From Aquiflexum sp. TKW24L (GTDB taxonomy: Bacteria; Bacteroidota; Bacteroidia; Cytophagales; Cyclobacteriaceae), in the NCBI RefSeq assembly GCF_023502205.1, contig NZ_JAMFLG010000019.1, forward strand, positions 30,622 through 94,621: 64,000 bases of DNA, read 5' to 3'. Numbering within the stretch: the stretch's first letter is position 1; every line of letters starts with the position of its first letter. The notes under the pieces were generated by a model, which saw only the letters and a program-made list of their open reading frames with translations, did not search any database and was not told the DNA's origin. Positions 18,912 to 27,294 of the stretch are shown in pieces. The position numbers and the translations under genes are program-made.

Positions 18912-19976
18912 TTACTGCAAATTATCTTTCAACCATTTATCCAAAACAGGTGTCACAGAATACTTAACTCCTTTGTATTGCTCCGGAGGTGAGGTGTCCA
19001 AGGCTTTTCTGACTTCGAGGATGGCAGGATAGAAATCCATTCCCTGTCCGGCAAGCTGCCCATCAACCACACGGAGTAACCTTTCGATCCCAAAATGATC
19101 AAATGTCCAATCCTGCAGGTTGTCCGCATTGGGGATGGCCATCCTGATATCCGCTGCCATCTGCAGGATGCTGAGTCGGACCGGCTCGGTAAATAATGCC
19201 GGATGGTCCACCGAGTTGCCATCCAAAAAATCATAAGCATATTGGTAATTGAATTCAGACACCAGAATCCCGATCAATTCACTTTCCCAATCAGGTCTTG
19301 ATTTGATTTTTGCCACTGCCGCCTCCCTTATCTCCGCCTCGTGATACCTTCCGGTGAGCGGCAAAATCCCAAGGATACTTTGGGTAGAATCCAAGTCTGC
19401 TATTTCCCGCATGAAAGTATCATATTGCTCTTTGTCCCGTGTCTGGATTTGGGAAATCATTTCTTTTTGCTGCTTACTTTGATAGACAAGCCAATCAACC
19501 AACATGCCGATCGTAAAGACAAGACTGAACAAAAATCCTATGGAGAAAAAGATTCTGACGGGTGCAAAACTTGGCTCTTTCCCCAAAAAAAGCACCAGAA
19601 ACGAGGGAATGAAAATCAACAAAGGAAACCAAATCAGGGAATTCATGTTGGCTAGCCAAGGGGAAAAACTCACTGCCTCAGTGATATTGTCCCATTTTAG
19701 TGCGGCTGAAAAAAACACAGTAATACCAAATGCGATGCAGAGTATTACTGCCAAAAGATTTCTCCAAAAAGGATCCTGAACGAAATTTCCAAAAACCCCA
19801 ACGCTTGCCAATCCAACAAACAGACCAATACTGCTCAAGGCGAAGCCAAATCCCAGAAAAGCTAACCCCAGCGCATAACCCATGGCACTGTCTCCTCCCA
19901 AATTGGGCTTGGGATAATTCAGAAACAGCAGTCCAATATAGAATGCCAGTGCGAGTACAAATGAAAGTTTACCCAT
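18912..19976 (-). CDS. Membrane protein of unknown function
   Basis: 354 residues from the ATG at 19976 (MGKLSFVLALAFYIGLLFLNYP). The N-terminal half carries about five hydrophobic helices (residues about 3-20, 30-60, 70-95, 115-140 and 150-175). The C-terminal half is soluble and helical, with repeated short acidic/aromatic segments and no recognised catalytic motif (SILGILPLTGRYHEAEIREAA, then YAYDFLDGNSVDHP). A longer start at 20075 is possible but adds a non-hydrophobic tail ahead of the first membrane helix. No family is recognised. It is divergent from pckG. Confidence 0.75.
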   Translation of the reverse strand: MGKLSFVLALAFYIGLLFLNYPKPNLGGDSAMGYALGLAFLGFGFALSSIGLFVGLASVGVFGNFVQDPFWRNLLAVILCIAFGITVFFSAALKWDNITEAVSFSPWLANMNSLIWFPLLIFIPSFLVLFLGKEPSFAPVRIFFSIGFLFSLVFTIGMLVDWLVYQSKQQKEMISQIQTRDKEQYDTFMREIADLDSTQSILGILPLTGRYHEAEIREAAVAKIKSRPDWESELIGILVSEFNYQYAYDFLDGNSVDHPALFTEPVRLSILQMAADIRMAIPNADNLQDWTFDHFGIERLLRVVDGQLAGQGMDFYPAILEVRKALDTSPPEQYKGVKYSVTPVLDKWLKDNLQ

Positions 19977-20396
19977 GATTTTACTGATTATGAGTTTTAA
20001 ATTCGACTTTAATGGAATGGGCAATGTCTCAAATTTCACATGAAGGTCTGTGGCCTGTCTCCAGTAATCAGCCAACTATCCCCAATAACTCCAAGAATAC
20101 GAAACAATCCCGATGGAATCAATTCGGGAATACTTTTCATAATTACCTGAAAATGATAACTATCATATTTTGGTAGAATTTTAATCACCGGACTTTAGGC
20201 TATTTTTCGCCCAGAAATGAATAATTTAGGGTTGTGAAAATCAGGTAAAATTTAATCAAAAAATATAAAATTCTGAACAAAGAAAGAATATGCTTTTTGG
20301 ATTGAATTCATGGGTTTTTACAGCAAAAAAAACTTGCAATTAACTTTTAACCCCAAATTTTAACTTAAAAAAACAATCTGCTAAAATCAAGAAACT
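19977..20396. other. Upstream region of pckG, no gene seen
   Basis: About 420 bp of AT-rich non-coding sequence separates the divergent membrane-protein gene and pckG. It contains a palindromic GATAACTATC at 20155-20164 and a T/A-rich stretch at 20245-20395. I cannot identify a convincing -33/-7 pair or a known operator. The length suggests that pckG is regulated here. Confidence 0.4.
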
Positions 20397-22229
20397 ATGC
20401 TGACACAAATCAAAACTGAATTAAAGGACTGGGTGGATTCGATGACAAGCCACTTTGAGCCTGAAAACGTCCATTGGTGCGATGGTTCTGAACACGAGTA
20501 TGATACACTTTGCCAAAAAATGGTAGACAAAGGAACCTTCATCAAGCTCAATCCTGAGAAGAGACCCAATAGTTTTGCCTGTTTTTCTGATCCAAGCGAT
20601 GTGGCTAGGGTAGAAGACAAAACTTTTATCTGCAGCAGAAGAAAAGAAGATGCCGGACCGACCAATAACTGGATGAATCCGACAGAAATGAAGGAAATTT
20701 TAAACGGTCTCACTGCCAGCAGTATGAAAGGCAGGACGATGTATGTGATTCCTTTTTGCATGGGTCCTGTGGGTTCGCACCTTTCGAGATATGGGATTCA
20801 GATAACTGACAGTGAATACGTAGTGGTCAATATGAAGATCATGACACGGATGGGAGCTCCGATCTTGAAATACATCGATGAAAACTTTGTAAAATGTATC
20901 CATACCCTTGGGGCCCCATTGGAAGCAGGAAAGAAAGATGTCAAATGGCCCTGTAATCCTGCTGTCAAATATATTTCTCATTTCCCTGAAGAAAGATTGA
21001 TCATCTCCTACGGAAGCGGCTATGGCGGAAATGCTCTTTTGGGTAAAAAATGCTTTGCTCTGCGGATCGCATCCACCATGGGTAGGGAAGAAGGATGGCT
21101 TGCCGAGCACATGCTGATTCTCGGAGTGGAAAGCCCACAAAAGGAAAAAAGTTATATCGCCGCGGCATTTCCAAGCGCTTGTGGCAAGACAAACTTTGCC
21201 ATGATGATTCCCCCAAAGGAATTGGAAGGTTGGCGCATCACTACCATCGGAGATGACATTGCATGGGTTCACAAAGGAGACAACGGCAGGCTTCACGCCA
21301 TCAATCCCGAGGCGGGATATTTTGGCGTAGCCCCCGGCACCAACTACAAGACCAATCCCAATGCCATGGAAAGCATACGGGCAAATACAATCTTTACCAA
21401 TGTAGCTGTAACTGCAGACGGAGATGTATGGTGGGAAGGAATGACCAAAGAAGTGCCTGAAGGACTAACCGATTGGCATGGAAAACCTTTTGACAAAGCA
21501 AGTGGAAAACCTGCTGCCCATCCCAATTCAAGGTTTACAGCTCCGGCAAACCAAAACCCTGCGATAGATCCTGAGTGGAACAATGCCGAGGGCGTTCCCA
21601 TCACTGCCTTTGTGTTTGGAGGAAGAAGAAGTACCACAATTCCTTTGGTATATCAGGCTTTCAACTGGAATTTTGGTGTGTACATGGCCGCTACTATGGG
21701 GTCAGAGACTACCGCAGCAGCTTTTGGCGAAGTAGGAAAAGTCAGAAGAGATCCATTTGCTATGTTGCCATTTATGGGCTACCACATGGGGGATTATTTT
21801 AACCATTGGCTGCAATTTGGCAGAGACCTGCAAAACGCTCCAAGGATCTTCGGGGTCAATTGGTTTAGAAAAGACGACGAGGGTAACTTCAGTTGGCCGG
21901 GATTCGGTGACAATATGCGAGTGCTGAAGTGGATCATCGGACGATGCAAAGGAAAGATTTCAGCTGTAGAATGTCCGATAGGCTGGAGACCAAGATACAA
22001 AGACATGGACTGGGAAGGCATGCATGATTTCAGCAAGGAGGATTTTGACAAGATCATGATGATTGAACCTGAGCTTTGGAAAACCGAATTGCTTGGCCAC
22101 AGTGAGTTGTTCGAAAAAGCTTATGATAAAGTCCCAAAAGAGTTTTTCTTCATGAGGGAATTGCTACTGTCGGCACTTTGGAGATCTCCTGATAAAGTAG
22201 CCCTCGCCTCAGAGAGCGGCGACCACTAG
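20397..22229 (+). CDS. pckG: Phosphoenolpyruvate carboxykinase (GTP)
   Basis: 610-residue gluconeogenic enzyme converting oxaloacetate and GTP to PEP, GDP and CO2. It is the GTP-type, not the ATP-type usual in enterobacteria: the N-terminal [16 protein letters not shown] block, [13 protein letters not shown] near residue 82, and the P-loop [13 protein letters not shown] near 259-271 with the hyper-reactive cysteine are diagnostic. Guanine-site segments in the [19 protein letters not shown] region near 482-500 are also conserved. The length is standard. Fumarase and fructose-1,6-bisphosphatase elsewhere in the window complete a gluconeogenic picture that fits growth on amino acids. A terminator lies just downstream. 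Confidence 0.96.
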   Translation: MLTQIKTELKDWVDSMTSHFEPENVHWCDGSEHEYDTLCQKMVDKGTFIKLNPEKRPNSFACFSDPSDVARVEDKTFICSRRKEDAGPTNNWMNPTEMKEILNGLTASSMKGRTMYVIPFCMGPVGSHLSRYGIQITDSEYVVVNMKIMTRMGAPILKYIDENFVKCIHTLGAPLEAGKKDVKWPCNPAVKYISHFPEERLIISYGSGYGGNALLGKKCFALRIASTMGREEGWLAEHMLILGVESPQKEKSYIAAAFPSACGKTNFAMMIPPKELEGWRITTIGDDIAWVHKGDNGRLHAINPEAGYFGVAPGTNYKTNPNAMESIRANTIFTNVAVTADGDVWWEGMTKEVPEGLTDWHGKPFDKASGKPAAHPNSRFTAPANQNPAIDPEWNNAEGVPITAFVFGGRRSTTIPLVYQAFNWNFGVYMAATMGSETTAAAFGEVGKVRRDPFAMLPFMGYHMGDYFNHWLQFGRDLQNAPRIFGVNWFRKDDEGNFSWPGFGDNMRVLKWIIGRCKGKISAVECPIGWRPRYKDMDWEGMHDFSKEDFDKIMMIEPELWKTELLGHSELFEKAYDKVPKEFFFMRELLLSALWRSPDKVALASESGDH

Positions 22230-22250
22230 GTTTTTTTCAATTCCAGTAAT

Positions 22251-22288
22251 AAATCCCTGTGAGACTTTGATCTTGCAGGGATTTTTTG
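22251..22288 (+). terminator. Rho-independent terminator of pckG
   Basis: AAATCCCTG (22251-22259) and CAGGGATTT (22276-22284) form a 9-bp stem with a 16-base loop, continuing into TTTTG. It lies 22 bp after the pckG stop codon. Confidence 0.8.
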
Positions 22289-22458
22289 TTTTCCTTTCAA
22301 AGACAGTTTTCGCTCGGCGTCACCTGGAACATAGTGAAGAGGGCCCCCCTTCCGACAGCTACTTCAGACTTCCTGACTTCCAACTTCGTACCTTCTTCTT
22401 ACCTCTTACCCTTTTCCCTAACTTTGAAACTTTTTAACCTTGACACTTTCAAATTAAA

Positions 22459-23007
22459 TCAATCCTCCTTCCCCGACCCTTTGAAAAAATCGTCTTTGTC
22501 GGCAAAAAGAACATTGAAAGTGGTCAGTGAACCATAGGCTCTCGTGATGTACTGCTGCAAGGCGATCCTGTCCTGATCGTCGAGTTTCTCGTGGTTATTG
22601 ATATTTTGCTCGAGGACGCGGAGCCGCTCCCTGACCATGACGATCTTGTGAAAAAATGTGGCAATCGGTACTTCCTTGTTGCTCATTTCGGGATTATAGG
22701 GATTGAGAATCATGTTGCCTTTGAGCCACTTTTGTGCCATGCTGACTTTTGGCAAAGCTTCCGCAGGCGGGATTTTTTTGATGGCGTTTTCTACCGCCCT
22801 TTCGATATCCGCAAGGCTGAACGCAATCGGATCTGCTTCTTTCTTTTCGATCAGTTCAAAATGCTGAAAGTCCCTTGCGATGGTTTTGACCTCCGCGATA
22901 AAGTTAAAATAAATCTTGTAAAATGAGGCATCTGCCTCCACGACTACACCCTTCCCAAACTTTGGATGTCTGACTTGACTGCCGATTCCCAATTCCATTG
23001 CTGACAT
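22459..23007 (-). CDS. Protein with UvrD/PcrA-tail (Tudor-like) domain, unknown role
   Basis: 182 residues. The N-terminus GSQVRHPKFGKGVVVEADASFYKIYFN (about residues 9-35) matches the small Tudor-like domain at the C-terminus of UvrD/PcrA/Rep-type helicases, which contacts RNA polymerase or other proteins, but here without any helicase. The remaining 120 residues are helical and charged, with a conserved-looking segment AQKWLKGNMILNPYNPEM in the middle. I do not know a function; a protein- or nucleic-acid-binding adaptor is an inference. It is divergent from the CBS/HEPN-like gene with an 81-bp gap. Confidence 0.8.
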   Translation of the reverse strand: MSAMELGIGSQVRHPKFGKGVVVEADASFYKIYFNFIAEVKTIARDFQHFELIEKKEADPIAFSLADIERAVENAIKKIPPAEALPKVSMAQKWLKGNMILNPYNPEMSNKEVPIATFFHKIVMVRERLRVLEQNINNHEKLDDQDRIALQQYITRAYGSLTTFNVLFADKDDFFKGSGKED

Positions 23008-23088
23008 AATAATATTAATTTTGTTACCAAATGATCAGGTCAATATATAAGCTATTTTTATAATTTCACAGCCACATATACCCATCTT

Positions 23089-23826
23089 ATGAAATCAATC
23101 GATAGACTCCGTTTACTTTTTGAGGAACAGATCAATGTTATGACCATTGCAGAAAACCTGATGATTTTTGACCAAGGTAATTACAGGGAGGAAATGGAAA
23201 AACGGAATTTTCAATCTGCCGTGGTAGACGTAGATGGGGTTTTGATGAAATTCGATATCGGTGACGAACTTCCTATTCCCATCCCTGAGGAAGACATCAT
23301 GCCATCGGAAACTCCCCTTTTGATTGCCTTCAGAATGCTGATAGGCAAAAGGCGGTATTTTATAGAAGAAGATGGAAGGGTCGCCCACATCGTCACCCGA
23401 ACCGACCTGGACAAGATTCCCCTAAGATTAGGTTTTTTTGGCTTGATCAGCCTTTTAGAAACACACCTGAAGGAACTGATCCGCAAACAGCTGCCGCATT
23501 GGGAACAAAGCATTTCCGAAAACCGGCTCAACAGTGCCCGATCACTTTATGAGTGGAAAAAAGGACGGAAAGAAGAAATTGATTTGGTGCAATGTTTACA
23601 GTTCGGCGACTTGGGTTCTATCTTTTCCAAAAACCAACGATTCAAAAAATTTGATCCGGAGTATAGCAGAGACCGCTTTGTCAAGATGATGAATGAAATC
23701 GGTCAGTTGCGCGATGCCTTAGCCCACTCCCAAGGAAATCTTGGTTTTTCATGGGAGGAAATAGACCATATCATCCGGTTTATCAGGATTATTATCGATG
23801 AGGAAGATCAGGTTTTTGAGAAATAG
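23089..23826 (+). CDS. CBS-like / HEPN-like two-domain protein, unknown function
   Basis: 245 residues. The first half (about 1-130) reads like a CBS module: VVDVDGVLMKFDIGDE, then RRYFIEEDGRVAHIVTRTDL, the latter resembling the G-I-V-T-R-x-D-L end of a CBS repeat. The C-terminal half is helical and contains GQLRDALAHSQ, an R-x4-H motif (Arg208, His213) typical of HEPN domains, several of which are ribonucleases. This domain pairing suggests a nucleotide-sensing RNase or a nucleic-acid binding protein, but I know no characterised homologue and the assignment is by motif only. It is divergent from the Tudor-like gene and followed by a repeat cluster. Confidence 0.72.
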   Translation: MKSIDRLRLLFEEQINVMTIAENLMIFDQGNYREEMEKRNFQSAVVDVDGVLMKFDIGDELPIPIPEEDIMPSETPLLIAFRMLIGKRRYFIEEDGRVAHIVTRTDLDKIPLRLGFFGLISLLETHLKELIRKQLPHWEQSISENRLNSARSLYEWKKGRKEEIDLVQCLQFGDLGSIFSKNQRFKKFDPEYSRDRFVKMMNEIGQLRDALAHSQGNLGFSWEEIDHIIRFIRIIIDEEDQVFEK

Positions 23827-23871
23827 GTTATGAGGTTATCTGCTTCTTATCTTTTTTTTCGCACTTTAAGG

Positions 23872-24566
23872 TGGGGCGTTGCCCTGCCATCTTCGTAGCA
23901 AAAATTTATCAAGGGAAATACAGTAGGGGCGTAGCCCTGCAATCTTCGTAGAAAAATGTGTGAATCAAAAACGAAAGGGGCGTAGCCCTGAGATCTATCG
24001 TTATTTCGTCTTTGCCATAGGTTTTTAAGATTTCAGGGCTACGCCCCTCTTGGGTCCGTTGTTGATGTTGTTTATTACGAAGATCAGAGGGCTACGCCCC
24101 TCTGGGGTCTGTTGTTGATGTTTTTTATTACGAAGATTAGAGGGCTACGCCCCAATTGTCAATCTGAAATGTTCTTGATTTGAAATCCATTGGGATAATT
24201 AGTAAATGTGAAGATTGAAGAGCAGAATCTCTATTGTTGTCAAGGGCGTAGCCCTTAAATCTTCGTAGCAATTTGATTGGTATGAACGCAAGGGGCGTAG
24301 CCCTGAGATCTATTATTCATGCTTATTTGCCACAGGTTTTTAATATTTCAGGGCTACGCCCCTCTTGGGTCCGTTGTTGTTGTTTCTTATTACGAAGATC
24401 AGAGGGCTACGCCCCCATTATCTATCTGAAATATTTGATAAGAAATAAATGGGGATAATAATCAAATATGAAGATTGAAGAGCAGTTATCCCGATTCTAG
24501 GGCGTAGCCCTCAAATCTTCGTAGCAAATTGATATGGGATATGAACGCAAGGGGCGTAGCCCTGTG
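23872..24566. repeat. Cluster of about 12 palindromic GGGCGTAGCCC elements
   Basis: Twelve copies of the core (G)GGGCGTAGCCC(T) or its reverse complement occur at about 23873, 23925, 23976, 24034, 24086, 24139, 24242, 24290, 24349, 24401, 24498 and 24549. Each core is a small hairpin (GGGC, three-base loop, GCCC). Many are followed by conserved words such as ATCTTCGTAG or preceded by TTACGAAGAT, so neighbouring copies form larger inverted pairs. Copies from about 23976 and from 24290 start the same ordered array, a degenerate tandem duplication with a period of 314 bp. The arrangement resembles REP/BIME clusters. No transposase or gene lies within it. Confidence 0.9.
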
Positions 24567-24687
24567 ATCTCGTAAAACTACTTCATTCTCCAAATATTCT
24601 TGTCGGAGAAGCCTTTTATTTTGGGTTCGTGTGTGTATGAAATTGGCTAACCTGTACAACAGATTCGCCCCATTCTGAGGTCGAGAG

Positions 24688-25932
24688 TCAAAATCTATCC
24701 ACCTTAAACCCTGCCAATTCCATACTTGGGGATTTTTGGGCATGGAGTTCTGCGAGGATCTTTCCCGTTGCAGGTGCCAAACTGATTCCCATCATGGAAT
24801 GGCCGCTGCCGACAAGGACATTCTTCCAATTCGGCGCAAAACCTATATAAGGCAAACCATCGGGTGAACAGGGTCTCAAGCCCTTCCATATCTGATCGGT
24901 TTCGGGAAATTTGGATTGGAAATCCGGATAATACCGGTTGATGGATTCGAAGATTCCTTTGACGCGGTTGATGTTGATGGACTCGTCCGTACCGGCGATT
25001 TCCATCGTGCCACCAAATCGGATCTGATTTCCATAAGGACTGACGGCAACTTTCATTTCTGTCAAAATACTTGCCTGCTTGATCTCAGGCTTGTTTTCCT
25101 GAATAAAACTGTATCCTTTTCCGCCCATCATGGGAAGTGAAAAATCCAACATCTTAGCCAATTCGGAAGACCAAGCGCCTCCACAAAGCACAAAATTATC
25201 CCCTTCGATTTTTTCCTCCGAAGTCAATACGCCGATGACTTTATCGGATTTTGTTTCAAATCCGGTGACTGTCACTTGGTTTTTGAACTGCACACCATTT
25301 TCTTCCAAATGTTTTTTCAAAAAGCCATACAAAGCAGCAGGAGAAAGGTGGGCATCTCCTGGAAACAAAACCGCACCACGGGCTTTTACCTCAAGGTTGG
25401 GCTCGATATTCCGGATATCATCCCTACTGAGGATTTCTGCCGCCAAACCATGTTTCTGCGCCAAATGTGCATATTCAATCTCTTCTTTTTCTACCTCAGC
25501 AGTTTGGTAGATCATCATCAAACCCTTTTCTACCAAACCCAAGTTCGAATCCAAATGCTCAGCATTAAACTGCTGATACAAAGCCTTGCTCATCAAGCTG
25601 AGGTTTTTCAGGTAGGGGATACTCTTCTCGACATGGGATTTGTTGGCAGATTTGTAAAAAAGCCAAGACCATTGTAACAGTTTACGGTCAAATCTGGGGT
25701 GTACATAAAACGGGCTTTTAGAAGAAAACATCCAGGAAATCCCCTTGCTGATCATGCCCGGAGCGGCTAAGGGAATGATGTGACTCGGCACGATCATCCC
25801 GGCATTGCCGGTGGAGCAGTTGACCTGCATGTCACCTTTGTCGATGATGATGACTTCAGTTCCTGATTTTTGAAGGAAATACCCAGTAAACAATCCGACG
25901 ATCCCGCCGCCGATGATGATGGTTGGTTTCAT
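24688..25932 (-). CDS. FAD-dependent D-amino acid dehydrogenase, likely cis-4-hydroxy-D-proline dehydrogenase
   Basis: 414-residue DadA/DAO-family flavoprotein. The FAD motif IIGGGIVGLFTGYFLQKSG begins at residue 5, and the C-terminus LVGSGHSMMGISLAPATGK is the typical DadA end. Neighbouring genes fix the likely substrate: the product of the adjacent epimerase, cis-4-hydroxy-D-proline, is oxidised to 1-pyrroline-4-hydroxy-2-carboxylate. The sequence alone would also allow D-alanine or D-proline dehydrogenase. It is the last gene of the minus-strand cluster, 224 bp after the epimerase, and that gap holds low-complexity repeats. Confidence 0.86.
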   Translation of the reverse strand: MKPTIIIGGGIVGLFTGYFLQKSGTEVIIIDKGDMQVNCSTGNAGMIVPSHIIPLAAPGMISKGISWMFSSKSPFYVHPRFDRKLLQWSWLFYKSANKSHVEKSIPYLKNLSLMSKALYQQFNAEHLDSNLGLVEKGLMMIYQTAEVEKEEIEYAHLAQKHGLAAEILSRDDIRNIEPNLEVKARGAVLFPGDAHLSPAALYGFLKKHLEENGVQFKNQVTVTGFETKSDKVIGVLTSEEKIEGDNFVLCGGAWSSELAKMLDFSLPMMGGKGYSFIQENKPEIKQASILTEMKVAVSPYGNQIRFGGTMEIAGTDESININRVKGIFESINRYYPDFQSKFPETDQIWKGLRPCSPDGLPYIGFAPNWKNVLVGSGHSMMGISLAPATGKILAELHAQKSPSMELAGFKVDRF

Positions 25933-26097
25933 TTTTTAGATGTGAGATGGGAGACTTGAGACATGAGACTGGATTCGGGTAAGGTTAGGAGAGAATTGAA
26001 ATCCTAATGGCTATCGGGATGGAAAATTTCAAAATTGTAAAGATGGGCTTTTCTGTTTCTGATACTTGGTACTTTGTACAATGTTTAATACTTATTT

Positions 26098-26155
26098 CTC
26101 GCCTCTCGTTTCTCGCTTCTCGTTTCTCGCATCTCATTTCTCGCCTCTCGCTTCT
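26098..26155 (+). repeat. Degenerate CTCGTTTCTCG low-complexity repeat
   Basis: About six degenerate units of the type TCTCGCCTCTCG / TTCTCGCTTCTCG in the gap upstream of the dehydrogenase gene. The same word type recurs at 30058-30110 and, in reverse, at 35398-35460. Such words are common in Bacteroidota intergenic DNA. Confidence 0.7.
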
Positions 26156-26156
26156 T

Positions 26157-27155
26157 TCAAATTACCTGAAATCCATGCACGTAAGGATCTTCGTCGTCGA
26201 GGAATATGGTATTGTAGCCTGTCACCACTGCCCAACCTTCGATACTTGGAACGATGGCCGAGAATCCCCCGACGGTGGTCTCCTCTTCTATCCTGCCTGT
26301 AAACTTGGATCCGATAAAGCTCTCATGGATAAATTCATCCCCTTTTTTCAACAAACCTTTGGCATGCCACTGTGCCATCCTAGCCGAAGTGCCTGTTCCG
26401 CAGGGTGAGCGGTCGATGGCTTTGTCTCCGTAGAAAACCGCATTTCTGGCGGTAGAAGTGGGATCTATAGGTTCGCCTGTCCAAAGCAAATGCGAAAGTC
26501 CCCGGATAGAAGGATGCTCGGGATGGACAAATTGGTGGGAAGCGTTGATTTTTTTGCGGATTTCCCGGCTCCACATGATGAGTTGCTCGGCACGGTAATT
26601 TTGGATTCCTGAGAAATTTTCCTGTGGATCGACGATGGCATAGAAATTTCCCCCATAAGCCACATCTACCTTGAGTGTACCCAAGTCATCACAATCTACC
26701 TCAATGTCTGTGGCGGCAAGGTAGGAAGCGATGTTGGTCAGCTTGACGGATTTGACTTTTTTGCCTTCTTTCACATAGCTCACCCTTACCAATCCGGCAG
26801 GTGCTTCGATTCTCAGTTGGCCGGGAATTTTTGGTATAATCAATCCTTCTTCGATCGCAATGGTAACAGTTCCGATGGTGCCGTGACCGCACATGGGCAG
26901 GCAACCACTTGTTTCGATAAATAAAACCGCGACATCATTGGCAGGATCATGGGGTGGAAAAAGCATCGAGCCCGACATCATATCATGTCCACGTGGCTCA
27001 AACATCAGCCCTTTGCGGATCCAATCTAAATGGTCCAGAAAATACTGTCGCTTCTCGACCATATTTTTCCCTTCCAAAAAAGGAACTCCACCGGAAACAA
27101 GACGGACAGGATTGCCACAGGTATGGGCGTCAATACATTGGAAAGTGGACCTCAT
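26157..27155 (-). CDS. 4-Hydroxyproline 2-epimerase (proline racemase family)
   Basis: 332-residue cofactor-free epimerase converting trans-4-hydroxy-L-proline to cis-4-hydroxy-D-proline. Both catalytic cysteines are present: Cys89 in CLPMCGHGTIG and Cys252 in DRSPCGTGTSARMA. Their presence separates it from trans-3-hydroxyproline dehydratases, which replace the first with Ser or Thr. The N-terminus (IDAHTCGNPVRLVSGGVP) is the family's start. The cluster context (DadA-type dehydrogenase, DapA-family deaminase and aldehyde dehydrogenase) supports hydroxyproline rather than proline. The gene is 140 bp downstream of the aldehyde dehydrogenase, with 22-bp tandem repeats in between. Confidence 0.93.
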   Translation of the reverse strand: MRSTFQCIDAHTCGNPVRLVSGGVPFLEGKNMVEKRQYFLDHLDWIRKGLMFEPRGHDMMSGSMLFPPHDPANDVAVLFIETSGCLPMCGHGTIGTVTIAIEEGLIIPKIPGQLRIEAPAGLVRVSYVKEGKKVKSVKLTNIASYLAATDIEVDCDDLGTLKVDVAYGGNFYAIVDPQENFSGIQNYRAEQLIMWSREIRKKINASHQFVHPEHPSIRGLSHLLWTGEPIDPTSTARNAVFYGDKAIDRSPCGTGTSARMAQWHAKGLLKKGDEFIHESFIGSKFTGRIEEETTVGGFSAIVPSIEGWAVVTGYNTIFLDDEDPYVHGFQVI

Positions 27156-27169
27156 ATTTTAATTGAAGT

Positions 27170-27230
27170 AAGGGTGAAATATGATAGAAATAAGGTTGAA
27201 ATACGATAGATATAAGGTTGAAATAAAAAG
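27170..27230. repeat. 22-bp tandem repeat, about 2.7 units
   Basis: Units at 27170-27191, 27192-27213 and a partial unit at 27214-27230, sharing AAGGTTGAAATA-GATAGA. A related string (AAATAAAGTTGAAATAATATG) appears at 34490-34510. It sits just upstream of the epimerase start and might form part of its leader. Confidence 0.75.
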
Positions 27231-27294
27231 GGAAGCGATCCCCTATTTCCATTTTATATCGCCGAAGGCATATTTCACGAAGTATATATCCACC

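Noticed and set aside
24273..24458. Coding frame of 61 residues inside the repeat cluster
   Set aside because: It is made entirely of the palindromic repeats and their flanks and lacks protein-like composition.
23872..24566. CRISPR array interpretation of the repeat cluster
   Set aside because: Core copies occur in both orientations at irregular distances, inter-copy sequences are themselves repeated rather than unique, and no cas gene is present.
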